DNA of 64,000 bases from Marinicella sediminis (GCF_002000055.1 NZ_MVBD01000002.1:372001-436000), one strand, 5' to 3'; counted from the first letter of the stretch, positions 8,641 through 20,676 are shown. Program-made: numbers and translations. Notes: a model not told the origin generated them from the sequence alone.

Positions 8641-9044
8641 TGTAAGCGCTCCTGTAATTCAGACAGATACAACCGGGCAGCAGAAACCTGATCCCGCTTA
8701 TCCAGCAGTTCGTTGTTCAGTTGATTCAATTCTGCACGCATTCGGGCGATCTTGATATCGGCATAGATTTGTTCTGTCAACTGCGCTTCCAGTTTCCTTT
8801 TACGGCTGGCTTTGGCTTCTTTCGCCAACACCAGTTTTTCTTTGATGAACTTCATTTCCAGCGGCGCGGCATCGGCCACAGGAGAAGCCAGCACATTCTG
8901 CACATCAGCTTCCAACTGATAAAAGGTGTCTTCGTCAATTTGTATGGTGCCAGTGGAACCACAGCCGCCAATCATGGTCAACAACAGCAGCAGAACAGCT
9001 GTTGAGGTTGATTTTGGGTGAAATTTAATGATATTTCGCTTCAT
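8637..9044 (-). CDS. DUF4398-type lipoprotein
   Basis: A small (about 135 residues) lipoprotein: a hydrophobic stretch ends in the lipobox TMIGGC, followed by a helical region with many K, E, A and L residues of the kind found in DUF4398 proteins. DUF4398 lipoproteins are commonly encoded next to OmpA-C proteins, exactly as here, where the two genes overlap by 4 bp. The start is uncertain: ATG at 9044 fits a TATAAT box at 9070-9075 (minus strand), while an ATG at 9071 overlaps that box. Neither has a clear ribosome-binding site. Role inferred: outer-membrane-anchored partner of the OmpA-like protein. Confidence 0.75.
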   Translation of the reverse strand: MKRNIIKFHPKSTSTAVLLLLLTMIGGCGSTGTIQIDEDTFYQLEADVQNVLASPVADAAPLEMKFIKEKLVLAKEAKASRKRKLEAQLTEQIYADIKIARMRAELNQLNNELLDKRDQVSAARLYLSELQERLQ

Positions 9045-9104
9045 CAGTTTGTTTAAACTATTTGATTTCATTATAATTTGAACTGTTATCTTTATTTTGT
9101 GCCC

Positions 9105-9791
9105 ATGGATTATATCAGTGTAAAACCAATTAAACACATGTTTATGAGTTTGCTGCTCATCGGCAGTGCCTTTGCTGTGCAGGCCAAAAACCTGACGGTT
9201 TACAAGCACGTCGATAAAAACGGAATTATACACTACTCATCGAAAAAACCCGTTGGCAAATCCTATAACATCCTTAACGTCCGCTGTCCTGAATGTGCCG
9301 CCTGGCGCAATTCAGTCGACTGGAACACCACGCCATTGATCGACAATAAATTTTCACTGGAAATTGAAAGCGCCGCAAGAAAACACGATCTGGAGCCCGC
9401 ATTGATCAAAGCGGTGATTCATGCCGAATCAGCGTTTAAACACAAAGCAGTATCCTCAGCCGGGGCACAAGGCCTGATGCAACTGATGCCATTGACCCAA
9501 AAAACCTACCAGGTCAGCGATCCATATGACCCCCTGCAAAACATCCATGGTGGCAGTGCCTACCTGAAGCACCTCAAAGGAGTGTATAACCGCCTCGATG
9601 TTTATCTGGCGGCTTATAACTCGGGTGAAACCGCAGTGGAAAAATATGGCCGGGCCATTCCACCATTCCCGGAAACCCGTGAATACGTGCGCCGGGTCAA
9701 GATCCTGTACAAACGCTATCAACAGTCTGCCAGGCTGAATGCCGCCAATCAACAACCAGGCAACCTCACCATCAATGCATCGGGTCGTTGA
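9105..9791 (+). CDS. Lytic transglycosylase with DUF4124 and SLT domains
   Basis: Exported peptidoglycan-cleaving enzyme of about 228 residues. A signal peptide (SLLLIGSAFAVQA) precedes a short DUF4124-like segment (VYKHVDKNGIIHYSSKKP) and then an SLT lysozyme-like domain. The latter shows IKAVIHAESAF with the catalytic Glu, SSAGAQGLMQLMP, a DPYDPLQNIHGGSAYL segment and YLAAYNSGE. Relatives cleave the glycan strand to 1,6-anhydro-muropeptides. ATG at 9105 is my choice; a TTG at 9078 and an ATG at 9138 are alternatives and none has a good ribosome-binding site. The stop overlaps the start of the next gene (TTGA). Confidence 0.9.
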   Translation: MDYISVKPIKHMFMSLLLIGSAFAVQAKNLTVYKHVDKNGIIHYSSKKPVGKSYNILNVRCPECAAWRNSVDWNTTPLIDNKFSLEIESAARKHDLEPALIKAVIHAESAFKHKAVSSAGAQGLMQLMPLTQKTYQVSDPYDPLQNIHGGSAYLKHLKGVYNRLDVYLAAYNSGETAVEKYGRAIPPFPETREYVRRVKILYKRYQQSARLNAANQQPGNLTINASGR

Positions 9792-10459
9792 GTCCTACCA
9801 CGGCTGATTCAAACACCTCACCACACCGGCTCACACCGGCTCGGCTGTGGCTGATTACCCTGATAACCATGGTGTGGACCGTGTGTGCCATGCTAATGGC
9901 CGTGGCCACCATTGACAGTCAATCCCTGTACCCGGGATTCCTGGTATTTATCAGCACTCTATTGATCATGCTGCTACTGGTCAGTTTGATGGGTGGAAAT
10001 TGGCGGGTCACCCTGCAAACAAGAGCCTGTGATGTCAAATGGCTGGGACTGGCTGTCGCACTGGCTGTGATTTACTGGCAGCTTGATCACTGGTTTTTCA
10101 TGTGGCTGGATGCCGATCAAATGACCACCAGTCAACAACAATGGCACATCAACCAGGCGGCTTATCTGAGTTGGAGCGTATTCGCAGGTACAGTGGTCTT
10201 GGCACCATTGGTTGAAGAGGTTTTTTTCCGGGGGCTGCTGTTCAACACCCTGCAAGTACATTTCAGGGCTCATTGGGTGATCGCACTCAGTGCCGGATTC
10301 TTTGCCCTGATACACCCCAGCTGGCCATTGGTGGTCAGCGTCTTTCTTGCCGGTATGATGTATGGCTGGCTCAGATACCGGGCCGGCTCGGTGTTACCGG
10401 CCGTACTGGCTCACTTCATTCACAACGCGATGACCTTTTGGCTGTACGCCGGCGTTTGA
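9788..10459 (+). CDS. CPBP (CAAX/Abi) family intramembrane metalloprotease
   Basis: A polytopic membrane protein of up to 223 residues with several hydrophobic segments. The three CPBP motifs are present in the second half: LVEEVFFRG (EExxxR), FALIHPSW (FxxxH) and HFIHNAM (HxxxN). In characterised members these glutamates and histidines bind the catalytic metal in the membrane. The proposed TTG start overlaps the preceding stop; there is no ATG before residue 29. The end overlaps the convergent tadA gene by 44 bp. Substrate unknown; such proteins can act as prenyl-protein proteases, bacteriocin-related factors or membrane regulators. Confidence 0.85.
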   Translation: MSPTTADSNTSPHRLTPARLWLITLITMVWTVCAMLMAVATIDSQSLYPGFLVFISTLLIMLLLVSLMGGNWRVTLQTRACDVKWLGLAVALAVIYWQLDHWFFMWLDADQMTTSQQQWHINQAAYLSWSVFAGTVVLAPLVEEVFFRGLLFNTLQVHFRAHWVIALSAGFFALIHPSWPLVVSVFLAGMMYGWLRYRAGSVLPAVLAHFIHNAMTFWLYAGV

Positions 10460-10907
10460 AAAAATCACTGAGCATTTGACTGCATTCATCGCCCATTATC
10501 CCTGCGCTGATGTCGAAGTAATGATTGTGATAAGTTCGCTCTGTAATTTGGTCAACACTGCTGATCACTCCGGTTTTTGGGTCATGAGCGCCATAAATCA
10601 ATCGCCCAATGCGGGCATGTATCAGAGCCCCAGTGCACATCACACATGGCTCCAGAGTGACATACAGGTGACAATCGACCAACCGGTAATTACCGAGGGC
10701 TTTGCCTGCAGCTTTGAGGGCTTGAATTTCTGCATGGGCGCAAGGATCGTTGAGACTGATGACCTGATTGTGTCCATGGGCAATGACTTCACCTGACTTG
10801 ACCAGCACCGCCCCTACCGGGACTTCACCCTGTTGTTCAGCCAACTGCGCCTGCTCCATGGCCAGGCGCATGAATTGGCGATCTTGCTCGTCCTCGGTTA
10901 TTCCCAT
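10416..10907 (-). CDS. tadA: tRNA adenosine(34) deaminase
   Basis: Zinc enzyme that converts the wobble adenosine of tRNA-Arg(ACG) to inosine. The cytidine/deoxycytidylate deaminase signature is complete: CAHAEIQAL (zinc His plus proton-shuttle Glu) and [16 protein letters not shown] (PCxxC zinc cysteines). Length (163 residues) is normal, with the expected basic tail FFKRRR. The start ATG lies inside the end of guaA (10-bp overlap), so translation is probably coupled to guaA. The 3' end overlaps the convergent protease gene. Confidence 0.95.
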   Translation of the reverse strand: MGITEDEQDRQFMRLAMEQAQLAEQQGEVPVGAVLVKSGEVIAHGHNQVISLNDPCAHAEIQALKAAGKALGNYRLVDCHLYVTLEPCVMCTGALIHARIGRLIYGAHDPKTGVISSVDQITERTYHNHYFDISAGIMGDECSQMLSDFFKRRRTAKRSSRCE

Positions 10908-12448
10908 TCAATGGTGGCTGGCGGCTTACTTGAAACATCATAAACAACCCGTGAAACCTGAGCGATTTCATTCATGATGCGACGCGATACCAGATCGATG
11001 AATTCATAAGGTAAATGGGCCCATCTTGCAGTCATGAAATCGATGGTTTCGACTGCCCTGAGGGCAATCACGTATTCATAACGCCGGGCATCACCTACCA
11101 CACCGACTGACTTGACCGGCAAAAACACCGCGAATGCCTGACTGGTTTTGTCATACAGATCATGACGCCGCAGTTCTTCGATGAATATGTGATCAGCCTT
11201 GGCAAGAATGCCGGCATATTCGGCTTTGACCTCTCCCAGAATGCGCACTCCCAGACCTGGTCCGGGAAAAGGATGACGGTATACCAATTCAGGTGCCAGA
11301 CCCAGGCTCACACCCAGTTTTCTGACTTCATCTTTAAACAGGTCCTTGAGGGGTTCAATCAGTTTAAGAGCCAGGTCTTCAGGCAGCCCGCCCACATTGT
11401 GATGAGATTTGATGACATGGGCTTTACCGGTTTTGGAAGCCGCTGACTCAATGACGTCCGGATAAATGGTGCCTTGTGCCAGCCATTGAATGTCATCCAG
11501 TTCTTTGGCCTGTCGTTCAAATATGCGAATGAATAATTCACCAATGATCTTGCGCTTACGTTCCGGATCTGACTCCCCCTGGAGGGCATCGTAATAGCGT
11601 TGTTGAGCATTGACCCGAATCACATTGATGTCCATTTTATCGGCCATGGTCTGCATCACCTGATCACCTTCCTGGTAGCGCAACAGTCCCGTGTCGACAA
11701 ACACACAAACCAATTGATCACCAATGGCTTTGTGCAATAAGGCTGCCACCACCGAAGAATCCACTCCGCCAGATAACCCCAACAAGACCTTTTCTTCACC
11801 CACCAGCTCACGGATGGCCTCTACATGGGTGTCGATGATGTTATCGGTTTTCCACAGGCTTTCACAACCACATATCTGGTGAACAAACTGACTCAGAATG
11901 GCCCGGCCGTCGGCAGTATGCTCCACTTCGGGATGAAATTGCACACCAAACACAGGCAGAGACTGGTGCTGGCAGGCCGCATACGGTGTTGAACTGGTAT
12001 GAGCGATACTGTTGAACACACTGGCCAGTGATTTGACTTTGTCACCATGACTCATCCACACATCCAGCTCTTTGTGTGACACACCGGCAAACAACTCAGA
12101 TTCACCGGTCACATGCACTTTGGCATAACCGAATTCTTTTTCTTCAGAGCCTTCAACATCGCCCCCGAAATGATCATTCAGCAACTGCATGCCATAACAA
12201 ATGCCCAATACCGGTATTTCCATCTCCAGCACCACCTCATTCAGGGTCGGCGCATTATCCATGTGTACTGATTCAGGTCCTCCTGAGAGGATGATGCCCT
12301 GAGGATCAAATGCTTTGACGTCTTGTGCATCAGCATCCCAGGCATATATCTCACAGTACACATCCAGTTCCCTGACCCGTCGGGCAATTAATTGGGTGTA
12401 TTGTGAACCAAAATCCAGTATCAGAATTTTACTGTGCTTGATATCCAT
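10898..12448 (-). CDS. guaA: GMP synthase (glutamine-hydrolysing)
   Basis: Converts XMP to GMP using ATP and glutamine, the last step of guanine nucleotide synthesis. Class I glutamine amidotransferase domain: GICYGMQLL (nucleophile Cys) and FHPEVEHT (catalytic His/Glu). ATP pyrophosphatase domain: [14 protein letters not shown]-loop. The C-terminal dimerisation domain ends in TIEWE. The start was set at MDIKHSK (516 residues) because GAGGA lies seven bases upstream; the longer frame reads back into guaB. It follows guaB after ten bases, the usual guaBA operon. Confidence 0.98.
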   Translation of the reverse strand: MDIKHSKILILDFGSQYTQLIARRVRELDVYCEIYAWDADAQDVKAFDPQGIILSGGPESVHMDNAPTLNEVVLEMEIPVLGICYGMQLLNDHFGGDVEGSEEKEFGYAKVHVTGESELFAGVSHKELDVWMSHGDKVKSLASVFNSIAHTSSTPYAACQHQSLPVFGVQFHPEVEHTADGRAILSQFVHQICGCESLWKTDNIIDTHVEAIRELVGEEKVLLGLSGGVDSSVVAALLHKAIGDQLVCVFVDTGLLRYQEGDQVMQTMADKMDINVIRVNAQQRYYDALQGESDPERKRKIIGELFIRIFERQAKELDDIQWLAQGTIYPDVIESAASKTGKAHVIKSHHNVGGLPEDLALKLIEPLKDLFKDEVRKLGVSLGLAPELVYRHPFPGPGLGVRILGEVKAEYAGILAKADHIFIEELRRHDLYDKTSQAFAVFLPVKSVGVVGDARRYEYVIALRAVETIDFMTARWAHLPYEFIDLVSRRIMNEIAQVSRVVYDVSSKPPATIEWE

Positions 12449-12458
12449 CTGCATGTCC

Positions 12459-15314
<2,856 letters not shown>

Positions 15315-15352
15315 GCGCAACAAATCAAATCATAAATGTTAGGAAATAAAAC

Positions 15353-15805
15353 ATGTCTACCAAGTCACAATCATTCATTTTACCTTTTCTGATTATCTCA
15401 GGACTGTTGCTGGCCGGTGCGGCTGCCTGGAAATTCATCGGTGATGAGGAGCCTGCTGCTGATAAAAAGCCAGCCGTTACTCAACCAGCAGTTGTCAGCA
15501 AGGGTGTTCCGGAAAGCCTCAAAAAACCACAACCCATGCCAGCAAAAAACGAGGTGGTTGAAGAAACCCCCACTTTGTTTGAACCAGCTCCTGAGCCCAT
15601 CACTGTTGAAGAGCGCAAAGCCCGCAAAGAGATCAGCAGAAACAACATGCGGTACGCCATGCGCTACAACACCCTTGAAAGAGCCATGGATGCCTTGAAA
15701 ACAGCCGTTGCGACCGGCGACACTGATAAAGCCGATAGCCTGATAGGATTCATTGAAAAAACCTATCCAGACGCAACCATCCCCAGCGAGTTACTTGACT
15801 TTTAA
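15353..15805 (+). CDS. Hypothetical protein with N-terminal membrane anchor and Pro-rich linker
   Basis: A 150-residue protein that I do not recognise. One transmembrane segment (about residues 9-27) is followed by a charged, proline-rich stretch (about 30-90, rich in P, K, E and V) and a C-terminal helical part (ERKARKEISRNNMRYAMRYNTLERAMDALK and beyond). The topology suggests an inner-membrane protein with a short periplasmic domain on a flexible linker. AGGA lies eight bases upstream of the ATG. It starts 38 bp after xseA and its last bases overlap the proposed start of yigZ, so the three genes are probably one transcript. Confidence 0.7.
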   Translation: MSTKSQSFILPFLIISGLLLAGAAAWKFIGDEEPAADKKPAVTQPAVVSKGVPESLKKPQPMPAKNEVVEETPTLFEPAPEPITVEERKARKEISRNNMRYAMRYNTLERAMDALKTAVATGDTDKADSLIGFIEKTYPDATIPSELLDF

Positions 15806-16382
15806 AATACTCAAATCCCCACACACCCATGAAGAGGTGATCAAGAAAAGCCTGTTCATGGGGGTGTGTTTCCACTGCGATAAGCCGACTGAATTCATGA
15901 GTCAACTGGATCAATTTGCCGATCCAGCCGCCACTCACAATTGCTGGGCCTATAAAATCGGTAATGAATACCGTTTCAATGACGATGGAGAGCCCTCAGG
16001 CACTGCCGGAAAACCCATACTCGCAGCCCTGGACGGCTCAGGCTTCGATCACATCGGCGCACTGGTCATCAGACATTATGGCGGCATCAAATTGGGTACA
16101 GGCGGGCTGGCCAGGGCTTATGGCGGGACCATTGCCAGGTTGTTGCAGGCAGCGCCCTTTACAACGCATTTACCGATGACCACGCTGAAATTGCAGGCTG
16201 ATTTTCAACACAGCCAGATGATTTTTCAGCTGGTCGCTCAATTGAATGGACAAATCGACGATCAGACTTTCAGTACCAGAGGAGCCACTTTTGTGTTGCG
16301 TATTCCGCAGCAACAGGTCTCCGCATTCACTGCAGACATTGATAACCTCACCAAAGGTTCAGGCACCCTGGAAAATATTTGA
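15795..16382 (+). CDS. yigZ: YigZ/IMPACT (UPF0029) family protein
   Basis: About 195 residues. The N-terminal UPF0029 domain is clear: IKKSLFMGVCFHC, a THNCWAYKIG segment, FNDDGEPSGTAGKPIL and VIRHYGGIKLGTGGLARAY. A smaller C-terminal domain follows. The family is linked in eukaryotes to control of Gcn2; the bacterial role is not firmly known. The TTG start (reading TFKILKSPHTHEE) was chosen because family members begin just before this conserved part; it overlaps the end of the upstream gene by 11 bp. An earlier TTG would add 14 residues. The 3' end overlaps the convergent DUF4105 gene by 24 bp. Confidence 0.92.
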   Translation: MTFKILKSPHTHEEVIKKSLFMGVCFHCDKPTEFMSQLDQFADPAATHNCWAYKIGNEYRFNDDGEPSGTAGKPILAALDGSGFDHIGALVIRHYGGIKLGTGGLARAYGGTIARLLQAAPFTTHLPMTTLKLQADFQHSQMIFQLVAQLNGQIDDQTFSTRGATFVLRIPQQQVSAFTADIDNLTKGSGTLENI

Positions 16383-17450
16383 ACGGGGCCGCGGCTGACG
16401 CAACACCCAAACCGCCAATACATGTAAGACCAAAAACGGTGTCAGGTACCAAGCCCCCAGGTATAGGGCAATCAGCGACCATAAGACATAACAAAACATC
16501 AATATCCGCTTCATCACAGGCCACCAGATCAGCAGCCATGCCAATGGCATGAACAGCAATAAATTGAAATTCATGGAAGCCATTTCATATCCGCCGATCA
16601 TCCAGAATGCCCCAAGAGTCACGCCGATCAGTGATTGTGAAACCACCAAGATCCAGGCCATGAACCGACGGGTCCGGCCAAAAGCCAATAACACCAAACC
16701 AAACCCCAGGATGGCCAGTATGGCACCATGGGTCTGCCATATCATCTGCCAGACAGTAATGGATTGCTGCTGATAAACCAATTGTGTGTGATCAATCTGC
16801 TGCTGCATGGACGTTTCCATGGCAGCATATAAATATTCAGGATAGGCCATCAGTTCCCAGGCTGTTCTGGGTTGGTAAGCTGACCAGCCATAAACCAGAC
16901 TGATGCCCAGGTTCATCCAGCTTTGTTGATTGGCAGGTACCGTCAGTTGATAATGGTTCAGGGCTGTTGGCTGATCAAATTTTCGCTGCAGCCGTCCTTG
17001 CCAGACCTGATCAAGTAAATCCCTGATTTTAGTTGAACAATTGTTGTTGAAATAATCGTAATGGTAGCTTTGGTTTTCAGGGAGGATGTGCCAGATCAGG
17101 TGTTCTTCAATTTCCTGAATTTGTGTATCACTGAGTTTCAGCTGCTGCACCCAAAAAGAGCGGTTTTGCCACTGGGCCAGCTGCACTTCTTCATTGAGGT
17201 CACTGAGGCCGATTTCATAATACATTTGATTATCAATGAATGCTTTGATCAATCCTTCCTGTTCAAAGCTGAAATAACCAAAACCATACACATCCTGATC
17301 GATGGCCAGGGCCGTGTGACCAAAAGCAGACCAAAATTCATCACCGGGACCAATGGTGATCAGGCGCACCGTTTTGGCTGACGCCAATGACTGGGCCAGC
17401 AACAAAACAAGCAACAGGGAAAACGCCTTAGGTGAAATCAATTTGCACAA
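16359..17450 (-). CDS. DUF4105 domain membrane protein
   Basis: About 363 residues: signal peptide or anchor (LLLVLLLAQSLASA), then a DUF4105-type domain with ITIGPGDEFWSAFGHTALAI and HYDYFNNNCSTKIRDLL, where the conserved His and Cys resemble the catalytic pair of papain-like/NlpC-type peptidases. About four transmembrane segments follow in the last 130 residues. The start appears to be TTG, since no ATG precedes the signal sequence; it overlaps the end of corC by 23 bp. In many gammaproteobacteria the gene after corC is the apolipoprotein N-acyltransferase lnt; here this protein takes that place, without sequence resemblance to Lnt. Function unknown. Confidence 0.8.
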   Translation of the reverse strand: MCKLISPKAFSLLLVLLLAQSLASAKTVRLITIGPGDEFWSAFGHTALAIDQDVYGFGYFSFEQEGLIKAFIDNQMYYEIGLSDLNEEVQLAQWQNRSFWVQQLKLSDTQIQEIEEHLIWHILPENQSYHYDYFNNNCSTKIRDLLDQVWQGRLQRKFDQPTALNHYQLTVPANQQSWMNLGISLVYGWSAYQPRTAWELMAYPEYLYAAMETSMQQQIDHTQLVYQQQSITVWQMIWQTHGAILAILGFGLVLLAFGRTRRFMAWILVVSQSLIGVTLGAFWMIGGYEMASMNFNLLLFMPLAWLLIWWPVMKRILMFCYVLWSLIALYLGAWYLTPFLVLHVLAVWVLRQPRPRSNIFQGA

Positions 17451-18273
17451 ATTCTATGCGACGTTTATCAGACTTGATGACTTTAAACCGCAAATCCTCA
17501 ACCAGAATTTCCTCACCGGTTTCCGGTAAACGACCTGCCACACTGGCCACCAGTCCACCGACGGTATCAAATTCAGCATCGTCAAAGTTGTAGTCAAAGG
17601 CTTCATTGAACTCTTCTATGGTGGTCAAGGCATTGATGCGATATTGGTCTTCACTGACCTTCATGATGTATGGATCTTCATGATCATCGTATTCATCATC
17701 GATTTCACCGACGATCACTTCAAGGATGTCCTCAATGGTCACCAGACCGGCCACTCCGCCATATTCATCAATGATGATGGCCATGTGATTCCTTGTTGTT
17801 CTGAACTCATTCAGTAGAATGTTGACTTGTTTGGATTCAGGGATGACCACCGCTGGCCTGAGGATTTCTTTGAGATTAAAATCATTTTCTTCTTTGACAA
17901 ATGATTTCAGCACGTCTTTGGCCAACAGGATGCCTTCCAGCTCATCTTTGTCTTCTCCGACCACAGGAAATCTTGAGTGACCTGATTCAACAATGATGGG
18001 CAATACCTCTTCGATGTCGGAGGTCAGTGGTATCACCACCATTTGCGCCCTGGGAACCATGACTTGTCTGACCTGTAAATCAGTCACTTTCAATGCCCCT
18101 TTCATCATGTTCAGGGCATCCATATCAAGCAAGCCATTCTGATGAGATTCCAAAAGAATTTCCAGCAGATCGTCGCGGTTGCGGGGTTCGTCCGTAAATA
18201 TATTGGCCAATTTACTCAGCCAGGATTTCTGATGTTCCGGATCAGAATCTTTCCTACTCTGGTCGTCTGTCAT
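17428..18273 (-). CDS. corC: CorC-type CBS-domain protein (magnesium/cobalt efflux accessory)
   Basis: 281 residues, no membrane segments. A CBS pair occupies about residues 65-190 (VRQVMVPRAQMVVI, SGHSRFPVVGED, NHMAIIIDEYGGVAGLVTIEDILE), and the C-terminal CorC_HlyC (transporter-associated) domain about 205-280 (DAEFDTVGGLVA, GRLPETGEEI). Classical CorC lacks the DUF21 membrane domain seen in CorB, matching this protein; a CorB-type protein is encoded elsewhere in the window. The two families are linked to Mg/Co handling. Confidence 0.92.
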   Translation of the reverse strand: MTDDQSRKDSDPEHQKSWLSKLANIFTDEPRNRDDLLEILLESHQNGLLDMDALNMMKGALKVTDLQVRQVMVPRAQMVVIPLTSDIEEVLPIIVESGHSRFPVVGEDKDELEGILLAKDVLKSFVKEENDFNLKEILRPAVVIPESKQVNILLNEFRTTRNHMAIIIDEYGGVAGLVTIEDILEVIVGEIDDEYDDHEDPYIMKVSEDQYRINALTTIEEFNEAFDYNFDDAEFDTVGGLVASVAGRLPETGEEILVEDLRFKVIKSDKRRIEFVQIDFT

Positions 18274-18375
18274 TAAGGTTTTTTTGTCACACCTTTTATT
18301 AGCTAAACACGTGCTAAGTTTATAGCTTATAAAACCGGATGTCCATCATTGATCAGGTGAATCTCAGGGCTTTTT

Positions 18376-19461
18376 CTACTGTTGTGTCAACACATAAATC
18401 AACGCGGCAATCATTGCCAGCATCATCACTGAGCCGATGATTTTATAGATGCTCCATGGTCGCTCTCCGTGGGCTTTTCCATTCTGACCATTAATCACAT
18501 AGCGAAACGATTTATTTTTAAAGTTAAAGGCTGAAATCCACATGGGAGCCAGAATCAGCTTAAACCCCACCTCATGGTAAGTGGAATCGATGTGGTGAAT
18601 GCGCTGATGATCACCTCCTATGTCACGTTTGACCGTTGCCCGGATGGTCTGATACATAACGTCTTTGGCTCTTTTAAAACCTTCCGGCAAACTGACCTGA
18701 TACAATTCAGACCGAAAACCACTGAGGTATTTTTCATTGTATTCACGGGTTTGAGTTAAATCCCAGACCGATAAAAACCGCTGAAACTTCAATGGCAGGG
18801 TAAAACTCCCCAGCACCAGCACATCATCAAACTGATTGAACACCCGTCCCGAACGATGTCGCCAGCGGATTTTGGTCACGGCCTGTCTGCGGCTGACCGT
18901 TTTACCGTTCACCTTGACCCTGACGTTTCGGTAAGTGGTGTAATTATCACCCCGTTGACCCTCATATTCACTGTCAACCTGAGCATCAAATGCCCATATA
19001 GGCAGGTAGGCACCCAATATGGGTTTGGCCTGGATGGCCTTGCGTTTCAGTGCGGTTGGGGCAAACCACAAACCATTGATCCATTTTTTAAAGGATGCCT
19101 CAGCAGCTGACTGCACCACTTCAAAAGGTAACAGCCCATCAGGTGACAATTGCCGTTCATGCTGCACTGGCACCACCACATTCAGATCACAGTAAGGACA
19201 TTCATCAGCGTGAACATTGTCTGCCAGTACGAAATCAGCCCCACAATTCTCACATTTGAGTTCATGCTGGATGTCACTGGGATCAAAATAATTGATCTGA
19301 CTGATGGCCGCTTTGTAATCATGCACCAGGTATCGGTCTAGTGCCGATGCTTCGATGGGGTCGACATGACCACAGCTGATGCATTTGAGTGAATGCAGAC
19401 CAATGGCGTAATCCAGGTCTGAACCACAATGATTACACTTGAAGTGCCGGTATGGAGTCAT
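18376..19461 (-). CDS. Zinc-ribbon membrane protein, YdjG-like
   Basis: 361 residues. Two zinc ribbons at the N-terminus: CNHCGSDLDY with CISCG (about residues 9-32) and CENCGADF with CPYC (about 69-92). A long middle domain with conserved aromatic patches (LPIWAFDAQ, SEYEGQRG) follows, and one C-terminal transmembrane helix (about 340-358). It starts seven bases after the SPFH gene. In Bacillus subtilis, ydjG (zinc ribbon, membrane) and ydjI (SPFH) lie with a PspA homologue and act in membrane stress; this pair looks like that module without pspA. Automatic annotation often mislabels such proteins as primosomal N' helicase, which is not supported by any helicase motif here. Confidence 0.75.
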   Translation of the reverse strand: MTPYRHFKCNHCGSDLDYAIGLHSLKCISCGHVDPIEASALDRYLVHDYKAAISQINYFDPSDIQHELKCENCGADFVLADNVHADECPYCDLNVVVPVQHERQLSPDGLLPFEVVQSAAEASFKKWINGLWFAPTALKRKAIQAKPILGAYLPIWAFDAQVDSEYEGQRGDNYTTYRNVRVKVNGKTVSRRQAVTKIRWRHRSGRVFNQFDDVLVLGSFTLPLKFQRFLSVWDLTQTREYNEKYLSGFRSELYQVSLPEGFKRAKDVMYQTIRATVKRDIGGDHQRIHHIDSTYHEVGFKLILAPMWISAFNFKNKSFRYVINGQNGKAHGERPWSIYKIIGSVMMLAMIAALIYVLTQQ

Positions 19462-19468
19462 CCTTGAA

Positions 19469-20575
19469 TTACACGGGCATTGGCGGTGGTTGGTGATGCA
19501 GCTGATGAGCCACTTCAGGAACGGTATCGGCAGCAGCCCAATCGCCCATTCCCGCAGACCAGATCAAGGTTTCCGGGGTGATTTTTTGTTGGCCTATCAG
19601 ATCTGCAACAGCCATCAGGTTGAGCGGCCCTGCCCGCTCGCCATCGATGATGACAAAGTAATGTTTGATTTCTTTGGCCTGCTCCGGAACAGGAGGCGGG
19701 GCCAGAGGATCTGTGTCATCTCCTTTGGTCATCGCCTGACCAAAAGACTGCGCCATTCCAAACCCCATACCCATGGCCAAACCACCTCCGGCAGCACCCT
19801 GGTTATTGGCCGCATCCCGCATGGATTGTGCCTGTTGATAACGGGTAAAACGATTCAAGTCACCAACTGCAATTGAACTGGCCCGTTCATCGAGGGCTTT
19901 TTCCACTGCCTCAGGCACCGATACATTCTCCACCAGCATGGTTTCCAAAGACAAACCAAAGGCGGTAAACATGGGCTGAATCTGATCGGTCAAAAAGGCC
20001 CCAAGATCATCATAGCTGGCCGCCAGATCCAACACGGGCACACCTGATTCACTGACCACCTTGGCAAACCCGGTGACCACCAGATTTTTGAGTTGGCCGA
20101 TGATTTCTTCCAGCACGAAGTGTCCGTCGGTGCCGACAATTTCTGACAACATGGTGCGTGGGTCTTTGACGCGAAAGGCATAACTTCCGAAGGCCCGGAC
20201 GCGGATCACGCCAAATTCGCGGTCACGCAAAATCAGCGGATTGCGCAAGCCCCATTTCATGTCGGTGAACACCCGGGTATTGAAAAAATAAACTTCAGCC
20301 TTGAATGGACTTTCAAAACCATGCTTCCAGCCTTGCAATGAAGACAGAATCGGCACATTGGCTGTGTTCAGTTCATACAGGCCGGGTTCGAACACATCCG
20401 CCACTTCTCCTTCGTTGACCAAAACCGCCATCTGACCCTCTCTGACTGTCAGCATGGCGCCATTCTTGATTTCATTTCCATACCTTGGAAACCGGTATGC
20501 CAACGTGTGCTGAGTGTCATCCGTCCACTCAATGACATCCACCAATTCACCAAATAATTTATCCCAAATACCCAT
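19469..20575 (-). CDS. SPFH-domain protein with C-terminal GYF-like domain, YdjI-like
   Basis: 368 residues, no signal peptide. The first ~240 residues resemble the YdjI/virion-core SPFH family: VIEWTDDTQHTLAYRFPR, NGAMLTVREGQMAVLVNEG, RVRAFGSYAFRVKDP and a helical end with EKALDERASS. A glycine/methionine-rich linker (about 268-290) leads to a GYF_2-like domain (YFVIIDGERAGPLN ... MGDWAAADTVPE). AAGGG lies seven bases before the ATG. SPFH proteins scaffold membrane microdomains. Its partner immediately downstream is a zinc-ribbon membrane protein, so the two probably act together at the inner membrane. Confidence 0.82.
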   Translation of the reverse strand: MGIWDKLFGELVDVIEWTDDTQHTLAYRFPRYGNEIKNGAMLTVREGQMAVLVNEGEVADVFEPGLYELNTANVPILSSLQGWKHGFESPFKAEVYFFNTRVFTDMKWGLRNPLILRDREFGVIRVRAFGSYAFRVKDPRTMLSEIVGTDGHFVLEEIIGQLKNLVVTGFAKVVSESGVPVLDLAASYDDLGAFLTDQIQPMFTAFGLSLETMLVENVSVPEAVEKALDERASSIAVGDLNRFTRYQQAQSMRDAANNQGAAGGGLAMGMGFGMAQSFGQAMTKGDDTDPLAPPPVPEQAKEIKHYFVIIDGERAGPLNLMAVADLIGQQKITPETLIWSAGMGDWAAADTVPEVAHQLHHQPPPMPV

Positions 20576-20676
20576 TTATTTTCCCTTGCTGCAAAAATGA
20601 ATTATTATACACAAAACCGAACCACATCAGCAGTGCCTGAAGTGACAGATAACCAACCAGACACCATTGAAACCAA

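Noticed and set aside
18376-19461. Primosomal protein N' (helicase) label for the zinc-ribbon protein
   Set aside because: No Walker or helicase motifs; only the zinc ribbons resemble PriA.
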